Below, piece by piece: positions 54,681 to 64,000 of a stretch of DNA of 64,000 bases (positions are counted from its first letter, which is position 1; each line of letters opens with the position of its first letter). The stretch is from assembly GCA_013180625.2 (NCBI GenBank), contig SNVD02008762.1, positions 248,001 through 312,000 on the forward strand, read 5' to 3'. Position numbers and translations under genes: made by a program. Source of the DNA: Boswellia sacra (taxonomy: Eukaryota; Streptophyta; Magnoliopsida; Sapindales; Burseraceae). A model generated the notes under the pieces. The model had not been told where the DNA came from and did not search any database. It was given only the letters and a program-made list of their open reading frames with translations.

Positions 54681-55955
54681 AGCTAGGGTTTCTAAACTAC
54701 AGAAGGTTTTTTAGAATCGAAACAGAGAGCCAACATGCAGGACAAGGAAGTAACTGTGGATGAGGGATTATATGAACAGGAAAAGCCCAGATACTATTTG
54801 TTATATATACTAGGCCGATTTTTTAGGAATTTCTGATTTCCAACAAAAATCAATTAATGACTTTCCTTTCCAAAAAAAAAAAAACTGTTTAATAACTCCC
54901 TTCAAAACACATCAATTCAAATTTGAATTATATTCAAATAAGGAATACTAATAGAATAAGGATTCCCGCCATTGAGACTCCTCCCTCTTAATTCAATGAT
55001 GCTGACATGGCAAAATTTGACACATGGACACATAAGTGACATATAGGTTATTGTTATGAAAAACGTAACAGAACACAGTTAACAATATCATAACAGTAAT
55101 ATTTGAATTATCATATATCTTATTCTAAGAAAGCATATTTTTGGAGCTGAGTAATTCACACATTAGAGCATTTGTGAATCTATTGAGTGGACAACTTGAG
55201 CATGCTTCTTACACACACAAAAGTTGATTTCAATGGAAACTTTACTAGTTTAATACAGTAGCTTTCACACAATATAGAGGTAGCCCTTTTCATATGAGTG
55301 GGTGACCTCAACATATTTCCTAGATACCCTGAGGTTACTCTCAATGATGGCTTTAACACATCATATATTGGTAGCTAGGGATGGCAATGGGGCGGGGCGG
55401 GTCCGGGGCGGCCGGTACCCAGCCCCGCCCCGTTCAAATTTTTTTTGCCCCGCCCGCCCCGCCCGCCCCTAAACATTTATATTTTTGCAATTAACCCCCT
55501 ATAATATTTATATTTTTTGCAATCAACCCCCTATAACATTTACACCCTCTAATTTTTATCATATTATTTTACTTACTATCAACCCTCTAATATATTCAAA
55601 CGTGTTACAGTCACCCCTAATAATATCATTTAAGTCTCAATAGTTTATTTTTTATCATATATACCCTTATACTATGCGGGGCGGGGCGGGTCGAACGGGG
55701 CTAAGTGTTAGACCCAGACCCTGACCCGCCCCTACCGGGGTAGATTTCTTTTACCCCAGACCCGTCCCATTTGTCCGGGGCAAACCGGGGCCCCGGACCC
55801 GGCGGGGCAAATTGCCACCCCTATTGGTAGCCCTCACTGTATTTTTCATTTTTAACTCAGTATCTATTACACATTTTATACCATAGCTCAAACATGCTAA
55901 TTTAGAAGGAAACTTATGATATTATAGATATGAATAACATAACAGAATACTGTGT
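54681..55955 (-). other. spacer between pol and the extra ORF
   Basis: No ORF. AT-rich, with the hAT-type MITE at 55376-55823. The spacer before pol contains repeated ataacag motifs. Confidence 0.6.
55376..55823. mobile_element. hAT-type MITE with GC-rich termini
   Basis: 448 bases. Terminal inverted repeats TAGGGATGGCAA and TTGCCACCCCTA, then extended complementary GC-rich stretches (gggtccgggg against ccccggaccc). Perfect 8-base TSD TTGGTAGC at 55368-55375 and 55824-55831, the hAT length. The centre is AT-rich. No coding capacity. Confidence 0.93.
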
Positions 55956-56925
55956 TCACTCATATAACTGACAGATACCTAAGGCTTTTCTTAGATTTTC
56001 AAACCTTGTTGTGTCCAATGCCTTAGTGAACAAGTCAACTAATTGTTTATCAGTGGAGATGTGCTCAATGTATATTGCCTTGGATTCTACTAGTTCCCTT
56101 ATGAAATGATATCTAATATCAATGTGTTTTCTTCTAGAATGCTGAATAGGATTTTCGGAAATATTTATAGCACTAGTATTATCACAAAACACAATTATAG
56201 GCTTCTGTTCAATACTATAATCACTCAACATTTGCTTCATCCATAATAGTTATGTGCAACAACTCCCTGCTGCTATGTATTCGACTTCAGCTGTAGATAA
56301 CGAAACTGAATTCTGCTTCTTGCTGTGCCATGAAACCAAGTTAGTACCTAGATAAAAATAACCTCCTGAAGCACTTTTTCTGTCATCTGCATTTCCTGCC
56401 CAATCTGCATCACTGAACCCTGTAAGACAATCATTTGTATCTTTAGAAAACCATATCCCATAATCACATGTTCCATGTACATGCCTGATGATTCTCTTTG
56501 CTGCTGCAAGATGTGATTCTTTGGGATTTGCTTGAAACCTTGCACAAAGTCCTACACTAAAGCTTAAATCTGATTTGCTTGCTGTGAGGTATAGTAGGCT
56601 GCCAATAATGCTTCTGTATAAGCTTGCATCAACATCTTTTTCTGCATTGTCTTTTGAAAGTTTTAGATTAGTACTGATAGGAGTTTTCATTGGTTTTGCA
56701 TTCTCAAGCCCAAACTTTTTTACAAGATTTTTGGCATATTTTGATTGAGGTATAAATATCCCATCATTCATTTGCTTAACCTGCAATCCAAGAAAGAAAT
56801 TTAATTCTCCTACCATGCTCATCTCAAACTCTTCCTGCATCAACTTAACAAACTCATTAATTTTACTTTTGTTAGTTGATCTGAAAACAATGTCATCAAT
56901 ATATATTTGAGCAACAATAAAATAG
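55956..56925 (-). pseudogene. RT end and RNase H of the Sirevirus-like element
   Basis: The RT catalytic motif YIDDIVFRS is at about 56910-56880. The RT connection follows (MSMVGELNFFLGLQVKQMND, about 56815-56760), then RNase H: GFSDADWAGNADDRKSASGG (about 56425-56365), LSTAEVEYIAAGSC (about 56295-56255), one stop at 56250, and FCDNTSAINISENPIQHSRR (about 56195-56135), ending at 55956. Apart from the stop and a frame break near 56845 it is well kept. Confidence 0.9.
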
Positions 56926-57031
56926 GTTCATGCATGTTTGATAAACAAGGTCTTATCATTGCTGTCTCTTTTATAACCTCTATTGATTAAAAAATTTGTC
57001 AACCTTTCATACCAAGCTCTAGGAGTTTGTT

Positions 57032-58492
57032 TCAAACCATACAAAGCTTATGCAATTTGTACACAAAATCAGGATGTTTAGGATCTTCAAATCCTTTAGG
57101 CTGCTCAACAAAGACTTCTTCATTGAGATAGCCATTTAAAAATGTTGTTTTAACATCCATTTGGTACAATTTGAAATCAAGCAAACAAGCAATTGCAAGT
57201 AGTAATCTGATTGATTCAAGTCTAGCTACAGGTGCAAAAGTCTCATCAAAGTCTATGCCTTCAACTTGTGTGTAACTTTGTGCAACTAACCTAGCTTTAT
57301 TCCTTACTACTTGACCACTTTCATCAGTTTTATTTTTAAGAATCCATTTAGTTCCAATGACATTTGTACCTTCTGGTCTAGGAACTAGTTTCCATACTTC
57401 ATTCCTTTTAAACTGATTAAGTTCATCTTGCATAGCTTGAATGCACACCTCTTCTTTTAAAGCTTCTTTCACATTTTTTTGCTCAACTAAAGACACATAA
57501 CATGCAAACCTTACCTGATTTCTTACCTTGCTCCGGGTTTTCATCATGCCATCTAGTGTTCCAATGATAGAACTTGTTGGTTGTGCCTTCTGAATCCATG
57601 TGGGTGGATCTTTCTTTTCATCTTCATTCTTGATTGAATTTCTGTTCAAATCTGAGTTGTCAGATGTTACTGTTACGTCAAGTGTAACAGCAGCTGTTTC
57701 CTCCTTCATAACAGCATCTTCCTTTTTACTGCTGTCTGAATCTGATTTTTTTGTATCTTCTGTGAAGCTGGTTATGCTTTCTTCTTGTGAGTACTTTGCA
57801 TAATCATCAAGGTCATCAAATACTACGTTTGCAGATTCCATGACTGCCTCAGTTCTCAGATTATAAACTCGAAATGCTTTGCTGTTTTGAGCATATCCCA
57901 CACAGACTCCTTCATCACTCCTTAGATCTAATTTTTCTAACAGTTCTCTGTCGTTTAAGATGTAACACCTGCATCCAAAGACATGAAAATATTTCAAATT
58001 AGGTTTTCTTTCGTTCAAAATTTCATAAGATGTCTGATTAGTGCCAGGTCTAAGAAAAACTGTATTTGAAATATAACAAGCAGTGCTTATTGCTTCAGCC
58101 CATAGCCTTTTTGTCAACTTTTTGCGATTGAGCATCACTCTTGCCATCTCTTGAAGAGTTCTATTCTTCCTCTCCACAATGCCATTCTGTTTAGGGGTTT
58201 TGAGAGCTGAAAATTCATGACTAATTCCATGATATTTGCAAAAGTCAGCATAGCTAACATTTTCAAACTCCTTGCCATGATCACTTCTTATTCTCACAAT
58301 CCTTCCGATGTTCCTATTTTGCTCATTTTCAAGCTTAACACAAAGGTTCCTGAAAGTATCAAAAGTGTCAGATTTTTCTTTAATGAAATCCACCCAACTA
58401 AATCTAGAAAAATCATCCACACAAACAAATATGTATCTCTTACCTGTAATACTTTCAATTTGCATAGGACTCATAAGATCCATATGAAGCAA
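57032..58492 (-). CDS. integrase and N-terminal RT of the Sirevirus-like element
   Basis: 486 residues open. Integrase core: [62 protein letters not shown] (D,D,E residues in place). Integrase C-terminus: [26 protein letters not shown]. After an acidic linker, RT begins [20 protein letters not shown] and reaches [20 protein letters not shown] before a frameshift near 57040. It is in frame with the upstream ORF across one TGA at 58526. Confidence 0.9.
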   Translation of the reverse strand: MLHMDLMSPMQIESITGKRYIFVCVDDFSRFSWVDFIKEKSDTFDTFRNLCVKLENEQNRNIGRIVRIRSDHGKEFENVSYADFCKYHGISHEFSALKTPKQNGIVERKNRTLQEMARVMLNRKKLTKRLWAEAISTACYISNTVFLRPGTNQTSYEILNERKPNLKYFHVFGCRCYILNDRELLEKLDLRSDEGVCVGYAQNSKAFRVYNLRTEAVMESANVVFDDLDDYAKYSQEESITSFTEDTKKSDSDSSKKEDAVMKEETAAVTLDVTVTSDNSDLNRNSIKNEDEKKDPPTWIQKAQPTSSIIGTLDGMMKTRSKVRNQVRFACYVSLVEQKNVKEALKEEVCIQAMQDELNQFKRNEVWKLVPRPEGTNVIGTKWILKNKTDESGQVVRNKARLVAQSYTQVEGIDFDETFAPVARLESIRLLLAIACLLDFKLYQMDVKTTFLNGYLNEEVFVEQPKGFEDPKHPDFVYKLHKLCMV

Positions 58493-58525
58493 ATCAAGTA
58501 TCTTAAAAGTGCTAAGATGTGGATT

Positions 58526-60820
58526 TCATTTGTGTGAACTTCTGATTTGTTTTCCCATTTGACATGGTCCACAAATTTTATCAATTTTGTCATCAAGTTT
58601 AGGAACCCCTCTTACAGCACCTAACTTAGTTAATTTAACCAAGTCTTTGTAATTTAAGTGTCCTAATTTTTGATGCCACAATTCTAAATCCGAAATCCTA
58701 GCATGAAATGCAATTTCTACTAAATAACAGTTATCCAAAGATCTATTACCTTCTAGAATGCATTTACCAAAATTATCAAAGACCATGCATTTGTTTTTTG
58801 TGAAGTTAACTGTATAATTTTCATCACAAATATGACTAATCCTTATGAGATTAGCTTTCAAATCTTCCACTAGAAGGACATTTTTAAAATTGGGTAGGCC
58901 TTTTACATTCAAAGTGCCTTTACCAATTATCTTACTTGTTGCTCCATCTCCAAATGTGACATTTCCATCCCTGCATGCTTTAAAGTTTGTCAAAACCAAT
59001 TTATTTTCAGTCATGTGCCTAGAACAACCGCTGTCAAAATACCACAAATCATTAGATGCATGATTAAGTGCAGTAAAGGCAACATGGCATACTGTTTTAT
59101 CTTTTTTAACCCACTGTTGTTGTGATTTTGGTAACGGTTTAAATTGTTTTGACCTTTTATGCAAAAGATTCAACAATTTAAAGCATCTAGGCCTAATATG
59201 TCCCTTTTTACCACAAAAATAGCAAATAGGAATGAACTTCCTTACCTTTTCAGGACTAGATTTGAACGAACTTAGAGGGGAAACAAATGTTTCACTGCTC
59301 TTGGAATTAGGACTTGTATTTAAAGAGTTCAGTTCAAAATTCTTACCTGATGTTGAGGCTTTCACAAAATCTATTTTTGATGAAGATGTAATATTACCTT
59401 CTGTGTATCCCAATCCATGTTTGTTAGAGTTGTCTCTTCCAAGACTCAAGACCTGATCAAGTTTGGCTGCTCTAATTTTGAGTTGATCAATACACTTCTT
59501 GCTTTCAACCAGTTCTGTTGTGATTTTCTCAATGTGTGCTATTTTGTCTGTCAAAACAGTTTTCAGTTCTGTGATCTGATTTTCAGCATAAGCTTTTTCA
59601 CATTTCAGAACTTCAATCTCCCTTTTCAAAGTGTTGATTTCTTCTTTTTGACTCAGCCATTCACCATAGAGTGCATTGTATGTTTCTTGCAACTCTTCAT
59701 AATATTCTCGTCCGTCTTCTTCATCTAAATGATTAACACTGTCTTGACAATCTTCTGTTATGTCTGACATAACAGCCTTTCCTTTATCTGCTACAGATGC
59801 TGTAAATGCAACAAAATTGCTCATGCAATCTTGGTCTTCTGACTCCGATTCTGATTCATCACTCCAGGTTGCTGTCAGCCCTTTGTTTTTCTTCTTGAGA
59901 TTAGCAAATTCAGATTGAATATGCCTATAACCAGAACATTCATAGCATTGAATCTGTCCTTTCTTTTCAGGTTGTTTCGGTTTCTTTTTATCACTCTCCT
60001 TGCTGAATTTTCTGAACTTTTCTTCACTTGAGTTTGATGGTTTTCCTTGATTCTTTTTCCTGAAATTTCTTTTCATGAACTTGACATAATTTCTTGTTAG
60101 AAAAGCAATTTGTTTAGAATTAGTTTCATCAAGCTTATCACTACATTCATCATCAGATTTTTCAGCTTTCACATTACATGCAATGCTTTTACCTTTTTTT
60201 TTTCGAGTACTTTGATTTATTTCAAAGTTTTGGAGAATACCAATCAGTTCATCAACTCTCATTTCATCAGTGTTTTTAACTTCCTCAATGGCTGATATTT
60301 TAGGTTGAAACTTGTCTGGGATAGACCTGATTATCTTACTAACAACTTCTGCATTAGTAAAATTTTTGCCAAGCATGTATGCTGAGTTTGTAATATGACA
60401 TATCTTAGAGTAAAAATAAAAAATTGACTCATCCTCATGCATCATCAGATTTTCAAATTGAGAATTCAGCCTCATTAATTTAGATCTTTTAACTGATGCA
60501 GTACCTTCATGTTTTACCTCAAGTATGTCCCATGCTTCTTTGGCCACATTAAATCTAGAAATCTGTCCGAAGTTGTTTAAGTCTACTGCAGCAAAGATTG
60601 CATTAAGAGCCTTAGAGTTCCAACTGGATCGTCGGTATTCTTCATCAGACCATTCGTCCTTTGGTTTTGGTTCGGCATTACCAAAAGCATTCGGCTTTGT
60701 TGGCGGTGTCCATCCCTTAAGTACACTCGTCCATGCCCTGTCATCAAGAGACTTGATATACATTATCATTCTTACCTTCCAATATGGATAATTACTGTCA
60801 TCTAGAATAGATGGTTGCAT
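58526..60820 (-). CDS. gag-protease polyprotein of the Sirevirus-like element
   Basis: 764 residues from MQPSILDDSNYPYWKVRM (60820). Gag core to about 60180. The first zinc knuckle (CYECSGYRHIQSEF, about 59945-59900) has Phe for its last Cys; the second (CYFCGKKGHIRPRC, about 59225-59180) is intact. Between them lies a Glu/Lys-rich coiled-coil stretch of about 100 residues. Protease with DSGCSRHMTEN (about 59038-59005); pre-integrase LWHQKLGHLNYKDLVKL (about 58683-58630) and CGPCQMGKQ. A TGA at 58526-58528 then interrupts an otherwise continuous frame into integrase. Confidence 0.92.
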   Translation of the reverse strand: MQPSILDDSNYPYWKVRMIMYIKSLDDRAWTSVLKGWTPPTKPNAFGNAEPKPKDEWSDEEYRRSSWNSKALNAIFAAVDLNNFGQISRFNVAKEAWDILEVKHEGTASVKRSKLMRLNSQFENLMMHEDESIFYFYSKICHITNSAYMLGKNFTNAEVVSKIIRSIPDKFQPKISAIEEVKNTDEMRVDELIGILQNFEINQSTRKKKGKSIACNVKAEKSDDECSDKLDETNSKQIAFLTRNYVKFMKRNFRKKNQGKPSNSSEEKFRKFSKESDKKKPKQPEKKGQIQCYECSGYRHIQSEFANLKKKNKGLTATWSDESESESEDQDCMSNFVAFTASVADKGKAVMSDITEDCQDSVNHLDEEDGREYYEELQETYNALYGEWLSQKEEINTLKREIEVLKCEKAYAENQITELKTVLTDKIAHIEKITTELVESKKCIDQLKIRAAKLDQVLSLGRDNSNKHGLGYTEGNITSSSKIDFVKASTSGKNFELNSLNTSPNSKSSETFVSPLSSFKSSPEKVRKFIPICYFCGKKGHIRPRCFKLLNLLHKRSKQFKPLPKSQQQWVKKDKTVCHVAFTALNHASNDLWYFDSGCSRHMTENKLVLTNFKACRDGNVTFGDGATSKIIGKGTLNVKGLPNFKNVLLVEDLKANLIRISHICDENYTVNFTKNKCMVFDNFGKCILEGNRSLDNCYLVEIAFHARISDLELWHQKLGHLNYKDLVKLTKLGAVRGVPKLDDKIDKICGPCQMGKQIRSSHK

Positions 60821-60894
60821 TCCAGATCCTCCATTACGAATAAACTCTATCCTTCCATATCAACTTGATCGTTTTCTTCACTTGTCTATCAGTG

Positions 60895-60913
60895 AACCTG
60901 CTCTTATATCAAT
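60895..60913 (-). other. primer-binding site of the Sirevirus-like element
   Basis: The minus strand reads attgatataagagcaggtt directly after the LTR; it resembles the copia site TGGTATCAGAGC with changes (gatataagagc). Confidence 0.65.
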
Positions 60914-61816
60914 TGAAAGTTCTGGAGGTATGCAGTTATAAATTATAACACAGTAAACTGTAATGTAAATCGACACAGGAGGATTTTTACGTGGTTCGAT
61001 TATAAAAACCTACGTCCACAGACAGCTATAGAGCTGCAATTCACTATGCTCTTGTTTGTACATTCTTTATGACCTTTTACAGTGCTGACTCACTCTCACG
61101 CACAGACCTAATCTTTGACAAACAAAATCTTCGCAAAGATTCTAAACACTAGTGACACTGCTCACTCTCTGTCACAGATAACTTAACAGAATGCTGTTAA
61201 GTTATACATAACACTCGATGTCTAACACAGAATTACATAAACATTCAACCCTCAAGTTTTTCTAAGTGTCTACTAACTCACTCAGACTTAATCAACAAAT
61301 CATGTACGATTTTTTTACTCTCATACATGAGAACAAAGACTCAATAATTCAAAGCAAAAGAGACATTCCTTCGCGCCAAAGCTTTCTTCTATGAAGTAAT
61401 AGAATGCCGTGATTAACAACAAAAATCTCTTCTCCGCAAAGACTCTCTCTCTCTCTCAATTCTTGCTACCGACTTTTTCATACATCAATATATATTGAGA
61501 GGTCTTGATACAATCTTCCTAAAATTCCTTTAAGGATCTCAATCAAGATCACATTAGGATTAGGATAAAATAAAATAGGAAATGTTTATAGTTAATCTCC
61601 TAAAGTAATAAGGACACATTAGCTATCCTCCTATTTTGATTAGGATACAAGAAATATTATCCTGATCTAGAGAGATATTTATTGTGAATCAAAATACTTC
61701 CTATAATAATTATCTAGAAACAGTAAAATAGGAATCAAAATACTTTTCTTACTTTTATCACAAGTTAACCAAAAATTTGAACATGTGCATGTCACATGTT
61801 TACGTTAACACCAACA
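60914..61816 (-). repeat. 5' LTR of the Sirevirus-like element
   Basis: On the minus strand starts TGTTGGTGTTAACGTA at 61816 and ends GAACTTTCA at 60914. Confidence 0.93.
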
Positions 61817-62505
61817 GTGTATATAAGGGAAAAAAGTGAGGACCCTTTGTGAGGACTAAAATTTAAAATTAAACAAAGGAATGCATGATTCAAAAATGAT
61901 AGTAAACAACCATAAAAAACTTGAAGAAGAAAAATGAGAGAAAAATATCACTTATTGCATATAACAGTAAACACTAAATTTGTTACTACTAAAAAGATAA
62001 TGACATCAGTTACCTTATTAATACATACATTATTGATAATCATTTGATCATACATCTAAGAATTTTAATTTGAATTAAAGCGATAATATTATTCAATCAA
62101 TACTTAAATAAACCTTAACCATAAATCATAAATGTTTTGGAAGTGACTACGGTACATCTGCTGTATCGTACGATCATTTTCAAAATTTTCGTAAAAAATA
62201 GCATAAAAATGATAAATAATAATATAAAAATTATAAATATGTAAAAAATTATAAACGAGTAAATAAAATTGTATTTATAATTTTTATACGGATATTTATG
62301 ACTTATACACTTCTTTTACAATTTTTTAAAATTTATTATACGGTACAACAGGTGTACCGTAACATTATCCGTTTTGTTTTATATTAAAATATTATTATCT
62401 GAAAATTATTAACGATTCACTATTATTGTAATTTGTTGTTATTGACTTTTCTGGCAATAACCGACAACAAAGTTAAGTCGGTCGGAGAATTGGCTGCGTT
62501 TCTGG
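61817..62505. other. intergenic, AT-rich
   Basis: No gene. A 17-base near-palindromic pair, ctacggtacatctgctgtat and cggtacaacaggtgtaccgt, stands at about 62150 and 62341. Confidence 0.45.
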
Positions 62506-62868
62506 ATGGCATTTACGACAGGAACCGTACAAGAAGAAAAGAAGAATATAATAGAAGGACAACATGAGGTATGTGTTGTAGAAGAAGAAGAACATACCAT
62601 AACATTTAACTATTGCGCAGATCTTGAGAAATTTATTACAAAATATATCGAATCAATGAATTTATTAGAAGCTCTGCATAATTACTAAAAATATTTTTGT
62701 TTCAAGGAAAGATTTCGAGAAGACAACCTCGATGACGTTGATTGATCATCATAGTAAAGGTCAGAAATGCGGTCGTTTGTGGGGAGACGATCCGCTTGTA
62801 TCTGTTTGGTTGCTGGGAAAGCGGAGGAAAGTTTTAAGCCTCGTGAGAAAGTTAAAAGAATATTAAAC
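62506..62868 (+). other. weak ORF region of unknown identity
   Basis: Two short reading stretches: 62506-62688 (60 residues, MAFTTGTVQEEKKNIIEGQH at its start, acidic) and about 62701-62868 (KDFEKTTSMTLIDHHSKGQK, then GRLWGDDPLVSVWLLGKRRK and LSLVRKLKEY, stop). The second has protein-like composition. I do not recognise either; they may be exon remnants. Confidence 0.3.
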
Positions 62869-63241
62869 TTGCACTCAACTCACTGTAGAAAGTTACTTTA
62901 TATATATACATATATATACACACACAAAAATAGAAAAGCTAGAAATGAAACGTGAAATTCAAGACAAAAGAGATAGTTCCAGTCATCCCATGTAGGTGAA
63001 TATCCGTTTCACTGTCGAGAAAACGCAAGAAATTTCCTAAGAACGTGCAAACCTCTGCACTGAACTCGGTGCGATAGAAAGTATACATTTTTTTTTTTCA
63101 TACAAAACCAGAAAAGCTAGCATTAAAACGTAAGAAATAACAATCCCCATGCAATCCATTTGGTTACCAAGAAAACTCGGGAAATTTTCCTATGGAAGAA
63201 AGAAAATATAAACCTTGCCCAACAACAGAAGCTGGAGACTA
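62869..63241. other. intergenic, no feature recognised
   Basis: TA/CA microsatellite at about 62899-62926; otherwise nothing supported. Confidence 0.45.
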
Positions 63242-63799
63242 TTAAAGTTTTTTTTTTCTTTTCTGAAGGACATGGGCAGCATTTTCAAACATGAAACTTT
63301 TTTCCTTGACTCCATTTTCTTGGAAAACAAACAGATGGTAAAGGCGGGCATGCATGTATGAATAATGCAACAAGCCAAGCCAACAACAAAAGGAAGCCAT
63401 AAGATTAAGAGAAGGAGAACGAGCTTGCCTGTGACCCACAGTGAGTGCGTGGCTGGAGTTGAAAGATGAAAGTATAGAAGCCAAAGAACCCTGGATGGCT
63501 TGGAGATATAGTTGAAGAAGAGAGACTGGAAGTTGAATATTCAGAAATTGAAGGGATGAAAATGGAGTAATATTAAAATTTTCTATGAACAGAGAGAGGA
63601 AGAGAGGAGATTTACTCAAAATCCGCCAAAAAAATTCTAAGATTGACGGGTCAGACGCTGACACGTGGTTTGTCAGTGACTCTGATAACATGTTTGATTG
63701 ATTTTTCAAATCTACTAATATCCATATTTGTAGGCAGCCAGCCTGTTTCGTTTGGTCCAGCTGACCTGTTGTGCTTTGTTGTTGGGCCAAACGGGTCAA
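63242..63799 (-). other. 185-codon open frame of unknown identity
   Basis: Open from ATG at 63799 to the stop at 63242. Rich in Ser, Leu and Gln, with no motif I know. An inner ATG (about 63405) opens MASFCCWLGLLHYSYMHARL, which could be a short signal peptide. The upstream part looks like a pyrimidine-rich 5' leader rather than coding sequence. It may be chance. Confidence 0.25.
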
Positions 63800-64000
63800 C
63801 CCAAGCCTCGGCCCACAACCATTTTTTTTTGTCTTTTTAGAATGGTATTATTTATCAACTAAATAGGTCTCATGTCTGCATAGAGTCAATATAAATTTTT
63901 TAAAAGAAAAACGAATGGAAGAAAGATAATTGTTAAAGGTAACATCATATTAACAATTAATTACAATTTAATGTAGAATTGTCCTTTCTTGTCATTTTCT

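Larger units (their letters stand above)
51339..61816 (-). mobile_element. nearly complete Sirevirus-like (Maximus/SIRE) copia retrotransposon
   Basis: 10.5 kb. LTRs 51339-52243 (3') and 60914-61816 (5'), 905 and 903 bases, starting TGTTGGTGTTAA and ending AACTTTCA on the minus strand; they look well over 90% alike. TSD GTGTA at 51334-51338 and 61817-61821. Order on the minus strand: gag, protease, integrase, RT, RNase H, then an extra ORF and polypurine motifs. Large size and an extra ORF after pol are typical of the Sirevirus lineage. A hAT-type MITE sits at 55376-55823. A handful of stops make it non-autonomous. Confidence 0.93.

Overview
This window is nuclear DNA of a eudicot plant. It is AT-rich, its genes have short GT-AG introns, it carries plant-only families (DUF26 receptor kinase, phytocyanin, NET/KIP1-like protein), and plant LTR retrotransposons, CACTA and hAT elements dominate it. 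I cannot name the species. About two thirds is recognisable transposon sequence. The few host genes are mostly interrupted or decayed. 

Layout. 1-9700: a minus-strand Ty1/copia element (its 3' end lies off the left edge) whose 5' LTR was split by a complete plus-strand copia element (4201-9313). The pair sits in a fragment of a long gypsy-type LTR (9701 to about 11420). 11605-18717: a seven-exon cysteine-rich receptor-like kinase (CRK) on the minus strand. Its fifth intron carries a 4.3 kb CACTA transposon (12287-16563) holding a decayed copy of the start of a tRNA m1A58 methyltransferase (TRM61-like) gene. 19085-19640: duplicated W-box-containing sequence upstream of the CRK. 20541-22097: a compact gag-only LTR element with a duplicated primer-binding region inside its LTRs. 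22098-25516: diverged low-copy repeats, probably relics of a CRK tandem array. 25522-34860: a solo gypsy-type LTR with a perfect target-site duplication (TSD), itself split by a second CACTA element (27407-32915) carrying exons resembling a RABD/Rab1 GTPase and a CER1-like wax gene. The solo LTR landed at the stop codon of a second, decayed CRK (34866-35395). 

36847-39384: a plus-strand gene for a TPR protein with an N-terminal ferredoxin-like Cys motif, bearing a one-base frameshift. 40659-42616: two decayed phytocyanin genes on the minus strand. 43558-43848: an imperfect foldback repeat. 44759-49615: a NET/KIP1-like gene on the minus strand cut by a 3.9 kb solo LTR (45649-49550). 51339-61816: a nearly complete minus-strand Sirevirus-like copia element with 0.9 kb LTRs, gag-pol, an extra 3' ORF and repeated polypurine motifs, hosting a GC-rich hAT-type MITE (55376-55823). 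61817-64000: mostly anonymous sequence with two weak unidentified ORF regions. 

The host genes form no shared pathway; the unifying theme is layered insertion. Eight elements can be delimited by terminal repeats. TSDs are perfect for seven of them and near-perfect (one mismatch) for the gag-only element. Together they give a readable insertion history. Several single-base frameshifts could be true decay or assembly error; raw reads or transcripts would decide.
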